A DNA stretch of 64,000 bases from Numida meleagris (Eukaryota > Chordata > Aves > Galliformes > Numididae). Shown piece after piece: positions 9,701-24,700 of this stretch (the first letter of the stretch is position 1; the number at the start of each line of letters is the position of its first letter). Location of the stretch: NCBI RefSeq assembly GCF_002078875.1, contig NC_034424.1, forward strand, positions 9,500,247-9,564,246, written 5' to 3'. The position numbers and the translations under genes are program-made. The notes beneath the pieces were generated by a model. It worked only from the letters and a program-made list of their open reading frames with translations, was not told the DNA's origin and searched no databases.

Positions 9701-12700
9701 GCGTGCTGACTGCCTGCTTCTCAGCCACGCATCACCAGGGGGAGGTGGGGCACGGAGCCACAGAGTGAGAGATTAACTCAAAAATTAAGGGAGACCACAG
9801 CTTTTGTCATGCCCGACGAAGGAACCCTCCCAGGATCCCCATCTTTCCTTTAAAGCAGTGATTTACTCCTCCTTCCCAGCAGAAGCAGTTACGCAGCTGA
9901 CAGAGGCAGAACACAGAAGTTCATTTCCAACACTTGTTTTAGGATTGTATCGAGTCAGCTGTTTTGAAGACAGAGCTACAGATGCCAACACCAATTCTGC
10001 TGCATCCCACGGCAGGAGGCAGAGATCACCCCGCTGCTGTCCCTCCTGCAGCCAGCAGCCGGCACCAACCTGTGCCAGGGCAGCATCCCTGTGTCCCCAC
10101 GTCCCCGTGACCCCACGTCCCTGCCCAGCCCAGCAGCTGCTCTGCCCTGGCCCCTGGGTCGGACTGCCCCGCAGTGCCCCAGCGTGGAGCGGGACGAGCC
10201 CCGCACCCGGCAGGTGGTGTAGTGGAAAGAGGCTAAAGAGACTTTTCTTTAGAAAGCTCCATTACAGCATTATGTTTATGTGCTCCCGCATCCACATTGC
10301 ACTATTTACAGCATGAAATATTAGTTCATTGAAATCATAACTGGCACTTTGCTCTGCTACTGTTCCAGCCAGATAGAATTTATGAATTGTGAGATTGATT
10401 TCCATTTCCAAGAGTGCTTAAATATGTGATGTACCACTTTCCAATAGAGCACCACCTCTGACAATTCAGAGATCAATAGGAACTTCAGTGGTTTTAAATT
10501 TCCATACAAGAATATCTGGCAGCAAACAGCAGTGGTTGCTACCGTACATGACGGCAGAGTTAAAACAAATGCAGATCTTGTAGCAGCGACGTCACCACCA
10601 TGACTCCTGCACGAGCAGCATGTCCTCAGTCTGTGCTGGGAACACAGCCGCTCAGCTCCAGCAGCTGTCAGCAGGACCACAGACAGGTTACGCATGTCAC
10701 CTGTGCCAGGCGGCTGAAGGCAAAAGGAGACTGAACAGGGACGTATTAACACCTTGCAATCAGATTTTACTGGCTGCACATTGGAAAATATGGATTATTT
10801 TCAACTATATTTATCTGCTAAAACATTTAACGAAAGAAACAGGTTTTCAGACGCCGCCAGGCACACAGAAGTAGCACTGCAGCCGGCAGGACAGATGCCC
10901 AGCAGCACGGCCACGCACACCTCCACTGCTCAGGGCTGCACCCCCATTTTCCTTACGACATTTGGGGAAGCGGAGCTCGTCCCAACTGCACATCACCCAC
11001 CCAGATTCATTGATCTTGTGTCAATACGAGGCCAAGGAAAAATTCTGCTGCAATTTGTTTTCCAAAAGTTCAGGAATAGTTTGTATTCTACCTCTTCCAT
11101 CACCTCCAAATTCAGAGGGTATCAAAAGTCTTTATCTCCTAGTGCCAGTCTTTAAAACTGTGTGCACTGAATTAAATCGCTAATTAGATGATGAAAAGAA
11201 TATTCATGAATTGAACAAAACAGAAAACAGACATGGGGAAATGCAGATTTATGTTAATTTTTCAATATACCTTGATGACTGTTTTGTCATTAGGGGGCCA
11301 CAAGGCATAAGTCAACAATTAAGAGTTATTAAGGCTGAACAAGAACACTCGCGGTTTCCTTGTGGGACATGGTGTGGCTGCTGGGGACGCGGCGCGGCCT
11401 TGGCAGCGGTGGAGGCAGGCCTGGGATTGGGCCTACCTGATGGGAGCCACGCTCAGCTGGACCAGGGCTCTCCTCCACAGACAGTGACTGCCGTCACTAT
11501 GGATGAAACCCTGACCCCACCAACATCGATGGGAAAAATGCTGAGCACAGACTGCACACGGTGCACCTGACAGATCTCCAGAACACGGCACTGCTTGTAT
11601 GGGAAGAAATGACACAAACGTTCAGAGCAGGAAGGTGCAGCCCTGCCGGCCCCCCGTGTCTGAAGAACACTCTTCCCACAGCTTGAGTCTGCATGTTCTG
11701 CTATGGGCTTCCAAAAGGTGTTGCTATTAGTGGATGTCTTGTTTCCAGATGTCCATAAAGAGCCCACTGTCCAGTTACGGTAACGATTCACACATCTGGA
11801 TTTTTTTTTCTAAAGCCCTTTGTTTTTCCATTGAATTTTTACCAAAGGCAGAATAAAGATTTTTTGCAAGAATGCTGAAAATCAATGGGGGAAACTCAGG
11901 GTTGCCCCAAACCTCTCACCAGCAACCTTGTTTTGGAAAAAAGATGATAAATAAATCAAAATGCACTAAGCAGTGTATCCACATGGCAATCGCCTCCTTC
12001 ATTGCGTCTGCACCTCATCAATCACGCTATTGTCTGCTTGAAAGGCGAGCCTTGTAAATGTCATATCCACTCAAGCCCAAGGAGAAGCGAATCAAAATGC
12101 AGCAAGGAGTTTTAATTGGATAGTGTAATTAAACTAAAAAACCCCAGCAGAATAGCTTTGACAGAATAGATGAAGACCCCTTTTAATAGGGCTACAAAAC
12201 ATATTTGTTAAAAGGATGAGGCAATGCACGCTCCTGATTGAGCTCCAGAGGACTTTGATGCAGGCTTCTCAGCAGCGGGTGCACTCAGAGGGCTGCAGCC
12301 ACGTGTGCGTAGGGCCAGGAGCGCCCTGCCCTGCCTGCCCTGCCCTGCCTCCCCAGGCTGAGTGCTGCTGGGCTCCGACAGCTCAGACCCTTGCCAGCCC
12401 CACGCTGGCTGCAATGACCGGGGTGCAGTCCAGAGCTGTGACAGAGGTGGGAAATGCGATGAGGCCGAGTGCCATGTGCGCTTTGCTCTCTTCCCTCTGA
12501 GGCATTTTGCTGCTCTGCAAACCACATGTCTGCATGCATTTGGACTCACTTCTTTCTGACGCACACTTTGAGGCTTCTTTCACTCCAAGCCTGAAGTATT
12601 GGTAATATTTTCTCTGCTGAATCTATTTTTTACCCTTTGAGCAGAATCTGTGATTAGGCTTCTGTCATGTATGACTTTTCCTCTATTATTTCAGAGACCG

Positions 12701-15700
12701 CATTACTCACAGCAGGAGCATTAATATTGGGAACTACCACGCAGTATTTTGTGCACCATTTGCACAGCGCCCGGGTAATTGCTGCCTCTTTGCTCCGGCC
12801 CCACTGCAGGGCCTCGAACAACCGCGCAACATCTTTATTGGAGCTCCCCGAGCAGCGGGAACCTGCCCCTCCCCAACGTGCTCTGCGCGTTTTTAGTCCT
12901 TTCACAACCCCGTAAAGAATTCATTAAATTAGTACTACCCAACATGCATAATCTGGAGGAACTTGATACTGAATTAAAACATCAAATACCTTTAGCTTTA
13001 AATGAAAACTACATAAAAGCATTTCAGCCATCACTTTGGCTATCACTTACAGCCAGTATGAATACTGCTAGAAAAGCTATTTTCGCGCAGATGTGGAATT
13101 CAATGGGAAAGACTGACTCGTGTAGCAACATCAATCAAAACGTCGGCTCTGCTGGCAGCTCTCGACAGTAAGGTGGGTTCAGAGGTCACGGGATAAAGAA
13201 AAAGCCAAGCTCTGGTTCAGCTCCAATATCTCCTCGCTGGAAGTCTTGCGATGGTGCCTACCCCCTCTGTACCGGGCGGCTTTCATTAATCTTCTTGCCA
13301 TCTTTTTTAACTAGTCATGCAGAACCGCTCGATAGCGAGACATATAATGGGGAGGCCCTGTGCCTATTACCAGGTTAACACTCTGTTAAGCCCCAGTGCA
13401 ACAATGGAATAAGAATTTAAAGGAAATCTTAAGCTGCAGGGTGCAAAGAAGGCAATTAAATTACAAACCGAAGTTACCGATGTACTCCGTGACCTACAGA
13501 ACACCTTTGTTTAGACTACCTTCATATTAAGGCTGTTTTGACCAAGTACTTGAGACGTATCTGCCTTCCTAAGAGGAAAAACAAACAAAACAGAAGAAAA
13601 ATGGTCACAGAGAACGTTTTGTTCAGTGTTTCAAGTAAATTATCAAATAAATCCAGTTTCTGCACTTGTCATAAAACACGTAATGGAGAAAAAAATATTT
13701 ATTTTGAAAATGTAAGTCTGCCCAAGTGGTTGGTGTCAGTGGCAGCGGATGGCCTGCTCCCTGCGCTGCCTGCCCCGAGCGCTGCCCCGAGCTCTGCCCC
13801 GAGCCCATCAATGCAGCGGTCACAGCATGAGCGCAGGGTGCTGAGTAGCAAAGGCAGTGGTTAGTGACACTGAAGTTTATCCTTTGTCCAAATAATGTAA
13901 GAGACATTAACAGAATCAGATTTCCTTTAAATTACACTATTGCAAAAGGATATAATTGTATTAAACGTATTATGTTGCTTCCTTAAGACTTTATATTATG
14001 TACACTTAATTGAGATACAAAGCTCTTTTCAGCTATAAAAATGACAACTACTTTATTAAGGTTTAAATCTTATTTCTCAATGATAGGATGCTTCCTTTCG
14101 AGATTCAAAACATTGAGAATCTCTCGTGATAATCAGACTGAACCTGATTTAAACGAGCAGTTTATACACAGTGTTTCCATGTTCTAATGGCATTTGATCG
14201 AGCCAGCAGGGCCATTACCCCTTCTCTCTGTCTAAATTCAGGGAGTCTGATTTAATTTACAAATAAAAATTCAAATGCTAACCTGGGCTACTACAAGGGC
14301 AAACAAAAATCATCAGCCGTTCCTGCCTCTGATACCCACACTAATGGCAAATTAGATACCAAAGCTTTCTGTTGTCATCTCCCGTTTTCACCGAGCGCAG
14401 CTCCGAGTTCTGCTGACTTACAGGAAAGGGAAGCCCCGCTCCTACCAGAACGGCTCCCGGCCCGCCCGCGAACATTCGCGGCACGGGATCTTGGTTGTCA
14501 GGGCCTTTAACACACAAGGGACACTAAAGCTCGACTGTATGAACCTGTCACTGCAGATAAAACTTCAGCTGAAAGCAAGCAAACCATCCCCACTACATTT
14601 ATATACAGTTTCTGTTTTTACATTTCCATAGAAAAGTACCAGTAAAAACCCTGACATCCCTTCAGTCTACGGAAAGTAAGAGCTAACTGAATTCCACACT
14701 GCGTTCGTTACGGGCTGCAGCAGAACCCACGGCGCGCAGCCCTTAGCGGCCACCCCTGCAGGCTCCCGGGAGCCCCGCGCCGCTCACACGTCAGCGCAGC
14801 AAAGCGTCCCCAGCTTCCACCCGGCCCCGCTGCTCACGGCTGGGAACGCAGGCGCTCTATGAAACCACGCGCTGCGTTCTGCCGGTGTAACCGCGCCAGC
14901 CCTGCGACGTGCGCAGAGCACTGCAGAAAGACGAAATGGAGCGTGTTCGTGTTACAGGAGATAAAAACACGGAAACAAAATATACTGCAGAACTCAAGCA
15001 CCTTATCTTCACTCAGCCTCTCTTTCTTTCCAATAATTCATTCAAGGAAGATCCAGGAATAATTTTTGATGCAAACTCTGCTACAAACATATATCACTCT
15101 GCTGATAAAAATCACAGACAAAACTTGTGAAATACAGTGAGTTTCATTCCTTTATGCTACTAAAATAACTTTTTTCCATTTAAAATTCAAGAGATACTGA
15201 TCTGCTGTTAAGAGTTCCCCCAAATGCATCATTCTGACATGTCACACTAAAAGTCTCTTCTACTGACCTAAAATAATGGCTTTTGGAGCATCTTTGGTGA
15301 GTCTGGAAGAGGCCAGTGGATTTCAGGGGGGAATTATTTTCTCCTTTTGAAACTACGTTGAACGCTTATTTAACATGAAAATCTTATGGATGGCCACATG
15401 AAAATGCGAAAATAAAAATGCAGTATCATTAAGATTGCCTTTGTCATAACCTGCCAGAATCCTCTCAAAAGCAATCACGGCTCCCCATTTCCGGGTCTCT
15501 ACTCAAAGGTGCAGCCATTCCAGCACTGCACTTCCTTTGGTTAGGAATTCCATCCCTTGTTTCCCCCTGGGTTAGCAGTTTGCTCTGTTTGGGTACAAGT
15601 GTCATCTGCAGAGGCACAGGCGCTGCCGCAGGGCCACCCAGCCCCATCCCACCAGGACACAGCCCTGGAGATGCTCAGGGACAGCTTGAAGTCTCAGCTG

Positions 15701-18700
15701 GGGGTGCTAAAAGGAGTGTGAGCTGGAAACCTTGACTTTCAGGGCTGGATTGTTGGCACGATTATATCACCACAAATATCTACATTTGAAATTAAATGCG
15801 GCTACAAACCCAGAGGTGTTAATGTATTCACAAGTGAAAACTACACCTTTAGCAACAAAACTGGTCTGACGTGCAGCTGAACACTACACAGTCGGGTATT
15901 TAAAAGTACCACGGACTCTGCTACAGCCTTTGCTGTCAGCTAGCTGTTACAGAGATGTGCTGGATGCCATCTCTCGGAGCTCTGCAAAGACAACTGTTAC
16001 GCACTCGGACTGCCTGGTCACCAGGGATGTCTCCCCTCAGGCTCACACCTTCCCAAGTACCATAAAAACTTGCTGGGAGACGGGAAAGGGAGACAGCGAC
16101 TGGAGCAAGAACATGGAATTAGGAAGGAGTAATGAAGGGGAGAAGGATATAGTTCAATAATTGCTGATAAAATCTGTGGCAGCTATAAATTTACTCTTCC
16201 AAAAGAATTCAACAGATCATTACCTCTGTAAATATGTATCACATAATTCTCTCTCTCTGTCACCTTGCAGATAAGTACTTAATATTTAGCATCTCTACCC
16301 TGCAAAAGCCCAGGCATAATAAAATCCTGCCGCGTTTCTGAACCGGTGTTACTTTTTGGCAGTGGATAGTTACATTTCGTTGCCACCCGGAGACGCTGTC
16401 CCATTCCCCTAGGGTCTATTTTGTGCTTTTTACAACGAATTTCAGGAATACGGACTCTCATTACTCCACGGACACAATAAGCACAAGCACTGAGCTCCCT
16501 GGTGGCAGCAGGCTCTGCCCTCTGCCCGCTGACCCCTCCATACAGAGCCCTTCGGCCGCTGCCCGGGCTGAATCAAAGCTCTGCTGGCCCTGCAGCCACA
16601 ACGGAAGCAAATTCAGACTGCGATGATACTCACTGCATGTCTGAGATCCTCATTGGTGTCTGAGGAATTGTTCAAAGCCTTTCCAGATGTTAAGAAGTTC
16701 AAAAATATCACAAAGACGTGGAAACGGGTATGTGACTCCTGAGCTGCAGCCTACCCAGCCACTCCTTGCTGCGGCGCTACCGGCGCCCACGGGCAGCGGG
16801 CAGGAAGCTCTGAACGACGCCACTGGCCACAAGCAGCATTAAAAGGACACTCATAAAACGTGTATCTGTTTGCATTACGTTCTCTACAACAGAATCAAGT
16901 CAGATTAAAAACATCCTATAATGAATAAAATACACCTATAAAAGGAAAGGACACGGCAGCAATAATTCTCTAGGCATCTAGCACACAGAGAGAGGGAGAG
17001 GAGAGAGAACATAAATAAAAAGGACTACTCACTTGGGCTCTTTTCTTCCACAAGGTCACAGGCACAGAGGAGTTCAGAATCGATTGAAATGGGTTTCTGC
17101 TTAATCCAAAACTTAGTGCTGGCCTTCTGATTAGTAACAGGGTCTATCTCTACCTTGTCTCCAGAAATACCTGAGATGAGAAAGAATAGAGAGCCACAAT
17201 AGTGATCTGTTTAAGTGATTTCATATCAGCCATTTGACACACTTTATAAATCTTAAATAGGATGAAAGTATATTGCCCTTCTGGGCTTTTTGAAAGCACG
17301 GGAGCTTTTGAAACCAAAAGCAAACGATTATCAAAGTGCATTGATAATCTGTATTTTATTCTCCTGCCTTGCTGGGAAATAAGCATACCAATGAGAAGAA
17401 AATACCACAGGAAAATTTCTTCTCAGCGCACACAGAGCTCTTCTGGAAGCAGTAGCTACATGAACTGCAAGATCTATACAAAGATACTGCTGCGTTTTCA
17501 GTCGTCACTATTATATGTGAGAGACACTATCACACAACGTCACTACTACACCTCCTGGGCAGCATACATACGAGATATTCTGTAGGAGGACAACACGGGT
17601 TTCAGTATTACCAAAGCGCTCTTTGTGGTGAGCAGACAGCCACGAACAAAGGCGCCCAGCCCCAGAGATCCCGCGCGTTCTCATGCCGCTCCTGGCCCCG
17701 CGCATCCTGCCCGGGCTGCGTTCCCACCGCACGCGGGCGCGTGCCTCCACGCACAGCGTCCTGCTGCAGGCCGCTGGGGACGGGGTGCAGAACACCCCCA
17801 CGCTATTATCCCTCCGCACGACCCCGAGCTCCTGGCAGCAGTGTTTGTGCAGCAGGACGCTAACGGGGAGCTGGAGCCCACCCGGGGTGCTCGCTGCATT
17901 TACTGCAGGCTTTGCCATGGCGCTGCTGGGCAGGAGCTCGCTGTTCGGTGTCTGCTGACGGATGGAGCAAACTTCTCAGTCTCTTAAAGTCACGGCTTAC
18001 AGGTGAAGCCCATGGTAGAGCAGAAAAAAGGAAGCAGCAGAGGACGAAGAGCAAATGAAGTTCAGATAACTCTCGCAGCTTCGGAAGACTTAAAGGAGCT
18101 GATTATAAAACCTGTAAGAGGTGTGACCAAACAAGCGTCGGATGCCACAGTCGTAACTGTCTCAACCCTCAAAAACAAAGTCAATGCTTCTTAAAGTAAA
18201 GTGACTGCCATACAACTTGCGAACCACCTTTGTCAGTGTTTTATGCACCCAAAACAAAAGCACACATAGCAAGCAATGCGCGCTCGCAGCAGCCGTTCGC
18301 CGCTGTCCTTTCCACTAAACAGGGTAACCTTCACTTTACCCCTGGCTGCTGAGACAGGTGCTAACAATGCCACCGACTCCCTCCCCACTTCTATTAATCC
18401 AAGAATGCACTTTGTCATTAAGCATACGTCGCATCAAAGATATCACATTTCAATTAAGCACTGTATCAAGAGTCCAATTAATACAAGGACTGTTAGAACT
18501 AGGTAATGGGAGCAGGCTGACACTCTGTCAGGAGCCCGCTTTGTTTTGTAATGTAATTTTGGATACATTAATTAAAATCAGTTTTGTTATTTCACAGTAA
18601 TCGATTATTCAAAATGGTATTTCCTGTAGCTTAATCAAAATATGTGAAATTGATGACATAAGTTCTTATTTTCTCCCTGAAAAAAAAGTCAAGGCAAGTT

Positions 18701-21700
18701 CCCAAAATAAAAGTGCAAATTCTTTTAGAAAAAGTCACTCCCGAAAATATCCTTTAAAAATTTCACGGCATGGTCCTGCAACTTCAGCATTCACAGTCAG
18801 TCAATATTGTTAACGTACCTTGTTAATTTGATAGGATTTGTCAGGTAACTCCACTGGAAAATTATATAAAACTGTTCCAGATGAACAGATGATAGTGACA
18901 TGAATTAAAGTGATAGAACAATAGTGGAATATAAACCAGAAATGACACCCAAAGTGGCTGTTGATTTATTGCCATCCTGAGTTTGGTTCTGGGCTTCCAT
19001 GTATATTAGTGCTACAAATCTGGGTCCATTTAGCAGAGAGATGCTCATACATACATCACCAGCTCCTGCTCCAAGCCAAGGTCACTCCCCATTGCATCAA
19101 TCTTTTCAGCAGAGGCTACTTCACCAAGCATGGATTTTGTAACCGTCTCAGATGTAACAGACTTCCTCCTCTTTCATCTTTTTTTTATCATGTAAAATAC
19201 ACTTTAACTTCTATTATTTTTATCTGCAAATTGTTGCTGTATACTTCATCCATTATTTCTGTATCTCAACATCACTGGCTTAAGCTCACACACATCCAAA
19301 GAGCACATTGACAAAGAATGCTGTCTTTTTTGTGTTATTGTTCTCGCAATCTGTGCGCTTTGAAACCTAAAATCAAAACAGTATTATGTATGTGGCTTCT
19401 ACAGTCTCTATCACAGCACAAATTTATTATACTCAGAAAATAAGCGAGAACACCTCTTCTGCGATTTTTTAATTCATTCAATTTAGCAAAAGAAATGTCA
19501 CTGCTGCAGTACTCCAGTAACACTGTTCTACTCTCGCTCCCCTTGCGGGTCTGCGATCCCCCTGCCCCACTGGGATGCTTTCTGGCAGCAGTTTTCCAAG
19601 ACAATACGCTTCTTTCCGTTTTGCTAACACGGTACACAAGCAAATTTGTCTTGTGCCTTCACAACGCGACCGCACCTTTCTAAAAATGTTGGGAGCACTG
19701 CTGTACGTGCATTACAATCTACCATTAGCTAAGGCACACAAACCTAGCCTTTAAGCTGCCGGGGCTACCGCTTCCAGCTATAACAAAAACACTGCTCACG
19801 AGGTGCTCATTCCTCCCCTCCTCATTTGCATCTCCTTTTTCCGCCAAGAAGAACTATGCACGATGTAAAGATGACCGAGCTGACCCCAATATTTTCAGTA
19901 AATCCTGTGTCAGATTCAGTGACCAGTTTTCAGACAGCTAAAAACATTTCAAAAAGTACCACTGTGCAAACACTAATCCACAGACACAGCTCACACTCTG
20001 GCTACCTGCCCCACACAAGTGAAGTAAGATGCAGCATGGGATCTATGCAAATAACATAAATACTTGCATGTACTTATACACCCTTTCACATTCAGCCGAT
20101 GGAACTGGGGCTCTCCCCAAAACCACAAGGGCATTTCCACGCGGTCACCACGCCGCTTCCCAGCGAGGTGCATGGCCGTCCTGTGCTGCCATCGGACCCG
20201 CGTCGCTGTCAGACCACCAATGCTGCCAACAAGGAGCAATGCAGTGGCTTCAGAATCTCTAGAAAAGCCGTCGCTTTGCTGTGGCTGCTCCATAAAACCG
20301 ATGACACATACAGATGCTACAGAGAAAAGCCTTAGGGACTGACCACTAACTGATTGCTAAGCCAAGAAGGAATTTCTGCAAAACCATAGCTACTCATTAC
20401 AGATTAAAAGAGAAAGTCTTTTTTTTAATACTTCAGATTGCATGGAGCAGTCTGTCTCTTGGAGACAATTAACGCATTAGCACTCAGCATCACTAGTGCA
20501 AATAACACCTCAGTGCTGCTTCTACCAGCATTGCTCCTTTAACATCGCAAAGACATTCAGCAGAAAAAAAACAGCACTACACAATTATTTTGAGCTCATT
20601 TGGAGGCTTTGCCGCTGCCTGTTTGCCCAGACTGTGAGTACCTCACCAAGCCTTCTTGGATTTTTAAACTGTAATCAGAATATAAAAATCCCATTGTCAG
20701 TGTGCTGCCGACAGAAAGCATACACGTCCACGGAGCGATATGAAAGGGAAATGTTATGGTCCTTATGCTACTGGGCAGGGTCAGCTCCCTCGCTACGAAA
20801 CAAGTTACACCACTTGTTCCATTTAACAGCTATTCTCCCTTACCCGTTTATCTGTAGCTATCTGTCGTGACCTCTTCGGGCTCTCATTTCAGACAGATTC
20901 CAGATACGGGGAGTCAAACTTCACTGGAAGCAAACTCTCGCTCCCAGACAGTTTGCTCAAAAGCAGAGAGCATGCCCAGCGCTGTCCTGCTCCAGCACCA
21001 GCCTATCAGTCCTTCCTCAACAAGACAGCTCAGAACCACCAAGAAAGCCTCTCCTGTACAAATTTTAGAGACATATGCTTTTATAACATGCTTAAGGATG
21101 GAAGAGTGAAGAGATTGTAAAGACAACAATACAGAGAATGCTAGCGCTTAAATTTAACAATTCTACTGAATTGTCAAGAATAAATGTGTTTTGTAAACAT
21201 CGCAGCCCCTAATATTTTGCCACTGAATCATTTCTTTATGGATGATATTTGCAGGAATGTCACAGGTCACCCACCAACGCATCATTAATCAAATTTCCAC
21301 AATTTAAACACAAAGTTAAAAACCAATTCAATCATTTTAAAACAGTAATGGGGCTTTGATAATTCAAGATTCTGTCATTCCTTGGCCTTCAGGTTTTCAA
21401 AACCATTCAGAAAGCGAAGAAGGACAATACAACACCTTTAGAAGACGCTAGCTGTATTTTGTTTCACTTCAAATTTCTACTTGGTTGTTAAAATCTTTCA
21501 GTAAAAAAAAAAAGAAAGAGATGGGGTCATTAAGCAATGGCCTTCCTTCAGAAGAAACGTGCTAGCTGATGGTGGATAATAAATATACCAAATTATTTTC
21601 AACTGAAAGCATTTTTTTTAACTGCTGAAATGCTAGCAACACTTTCAAGTGATGCGCTCCATGATAGAACTGGCCAGTGTGATAATGAATGCCTTAAAAA

Positions 21701-24700
21701 CGTCTGAAATGGACAGTTAGCTATTAGATATGGCCAAAGGTTTGAACCATTCAATTTTCCACAGCACTCTAGTAGAGATTGACTTACCTAGCTGAACATC
21801 AGTGGTGAATCGAAGCCTATGGATCATGCTGACTTTGAAGGACTTGTAGTGGTGGCTGCTGAGCATGTCCTGCACCGTGGCTATGTCGATCTGAGGGTCC
21901 TCCTCTGAGATCTCCTCTCCTCTCGAACCTGCAAAACAAGCCCACAAGATCAAGAGGTTACAGGACGGCACGCGGCTGCGCGGGGGCACCTGCATTGACA
22001 TCTAAACCGAGGGACTGCCAATTTATTTAGGAAAGAAGAAAGTGCTCAGGGCCCACGGCAGTGGGAGGACATTCTCACGCTCCATCCACAGACAACGGCA
22101 CCAGTTCACTGCAGACGTTACAGCATAAGTTCACGTCCCGGTGCAGAGCAGCGCAATGTCCCCACGTCAGCTCCTCGTGGGGCATGGGCGCTGCTGCGCG
22201 GGCTCTGCACCAGCACAGCACGTGGGGAAGCAGCGCCTGAGCCCGGCCCCACCACACTCACTGCCCCGGGCAAGTGCCAGCCACGGCCGTGGGTGCCCAC
22301 ACCTGCACGGTTCTCCTGGCAGCAGCACAGCCCGGTGCGGTGCATCGCGGTCCCCTGCACTGCCGGCACCGCCTCTGCACCCGACTCAGCTCGTGGTACA
22401 GAAGCTTACTTGTCAATTAGTATTCTCGTTACTGCTGCAGGTATGGTTTTATAAAAGGTAACATCTCATTAAGCCAAAATCCCAATTACTGAAAAAATGC
22501 AACACATTTTAAGGATTTTTTTGTTTTATGACATTGGATTAACACCAATTTAAACATTACTATAATGCAATACATAATTTTGCACAAAGTAATTTCTATG
22601 CCAGCTGCTAATAAAGCATCTCAGCTCTAAATGATCATTCCAGTGCTGTTAGATAAAGCGGTATAAATATATCTGAAAACTGATTTAGCTTCTTCAAGTA
22701 GATACTGAAGAATGACACGTTTTGTTCAATATCCCAGCTAATGCAGCCCTAAAAGCTGAACCAAATGCCAGTTCAGAGTACTAAATTTGCTGCAGGAGAT
22801 TAATGAAAACTTTATATTTGCTGAAATTTTAATAATGGGAAGATGAGATGCTGGAGTTTCAGTACAGGCCTTAAAGACACAGCACGCAGTGGAGCACTTG
22901 GGGGAACACCTTGCCCACCTCCGTCCCTGCCTCACTGCGCCCACCTCGCTACCTTCAGCCCCAGCCCGGGCACTCCAGCTCCCAGGGATTGGAGAGCTCC
23001 CAGGTTCGGCCCTGACAAGAAAGGCACCCGTGCTGGAAAGGCAGCGGCTCGGTGGGGAGCCCTGGCACTGGAGTCAAGTCCCTACCATTGATTCCAAAGC
23101 AGACTCCCTTGTAACAGGGTAATTTTGGAGCTAGCCACCATTTTCTTGAGCAAGGGAAAATATCAGGGCGGCGGCTGTAAGCAGGACAACACAGGAGAGA
23201 GCAGGAACAAAACCACTGGGAACTGAGCTCCTTCCCAGCTTTCCAGGAGTGCTCCATCCTCTATTTGTTAATTCAGTTACAAACGTCACTGCTTATAACA
23301 AACATCATTCATGCCTGCATTAAGGTAAGGTGAGCATTCACTGCTACATGAGTCAAAATACACGATGAAAGTGCACAAGAGAAGACCTGCATTTCATCAC
23401 CTCTGTCCCACCCGCAGCAGGGCCGAGACGACTGCCCTGCTCCTGCAGCCCCATGGGGAGCACCTCTGCTGTGGGGCAGAGGGGTTAAGCTACAAACTGG
23501 GCTGTGCCATTCGGCTTGAAAAAATTCCAAAAATCAAAGGAAATGGCCTACACGCGAATTTATGCAGAGCCATCTTAACATCGCCACCACTCCATGCTCC
23601 AGAATGACAAGATAAATTGTAATGGCTCCTTCAGAGACATTACAATGTATTTTGTCAAAGACCCCTGTGTTAATGTCTCTATACTATGGATTATCATAAT
23701 GTATCATGTCAAACTCTCATGCTGCAGTACTTCAAAGATACACTGAGATATGTCAAACTTTTTGGTGCACTCAGAAGCATCTTGCAGCAGGGTGACAGCA
23801 CGGCAGGGCTCAGGGAGCAACTGCCCGCTCCTGGCCCAGCGCGAGGACATCGTTAATGCTCTGCCATCGTTAACACCTCCCTAACGAAACAGAAAGAACA
23901 TACGAACCTCAGCCCTGCACCTCTCCCGAAGGAAAGCTCTGCCCGGTCCCGCTGCCGCTGTGCCCCAGCCCTGCCTGCCTGTAGCTACTGCCATGCGGCT
24001 GTTCTCACACGGCACACATCCCAATTAAAAGGATTAGAAAGAAAATTAGCAGCCTGCCAGGTCACATCCTGGAAAAAAATGTCGCTGTGACTGCAAACGT
24101 GAGCAAGCAGGCGCGTGAAGCTGCAGGAGCGCACTCTGCTGTGGCTGACGTGAGGGAACAGCAGGATTTTGCGCTGGAAGCATTTCAGATCCTCTGTGCA
24201 TCACATAACCTCCGCTGATTTTGTTTTATGAAGCTTTGTGAATGGATTCAGGTTTACAGAATTCTACAGTTGCTGCTCTTGGGAGAGCAGCCAGAAACTC
24301 CACCATCAAAACAGATCATCTGTCTAAAGATGGCAAGACACCCGGACCCCTGAGGGTGCATTGGATAATAGCAGTAATATCAGTAACAACAGAGAGAAAT
24401 GCCCTGCAGGGAAAAACCTGACTGCAGAGCTTGGCACGTTGCTCTCTCCCCGCAGCTCCGAGGATGTCTGCGAGACTGCCGGAATTCAGCGAGGAGAGAA
24501 GCGCCATCTCCTCGGCTGATTGGGGGAAAAATCGTAAAAATATTTTCCACATGCAAGCAGCTGTGAATAAACCTGTCAAATATTTACAGGCCTGTCAGGG
24601 TATTTGTAATGGAGATCGCACTGTGGCTTTTGAATATAAAAGCTTCTGCTTGGGAAGACAATCAAGTAAAGTGGATGCTGGGGCCGGCGCTTCGCCTGAG

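Larger units (their letters stand above)
8296..17032 (-). other. MAPKAP1: MAPKAP1 intron (8.7 kb)
   Basis: No second gene was recognised. The intron is a mosaic of AT-rich islands (about 9060-9430, 10210-10560, 11180-11340, 11790-12210, 12560-13140, 13390-13720, 13860-14340, 15120-15470) and GC-rich blocks (8860-9060, 9460-9760, 10010-10210, 12280-12500, 14380-14500, 14700-14920). A 16-bp palindrome lies at 9189-9204, three 12-bp repeats at 13771-13806 and a purine-rich GA tract near 16987-17009. All open frames are short and unspliced. Confidence 0.9.
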
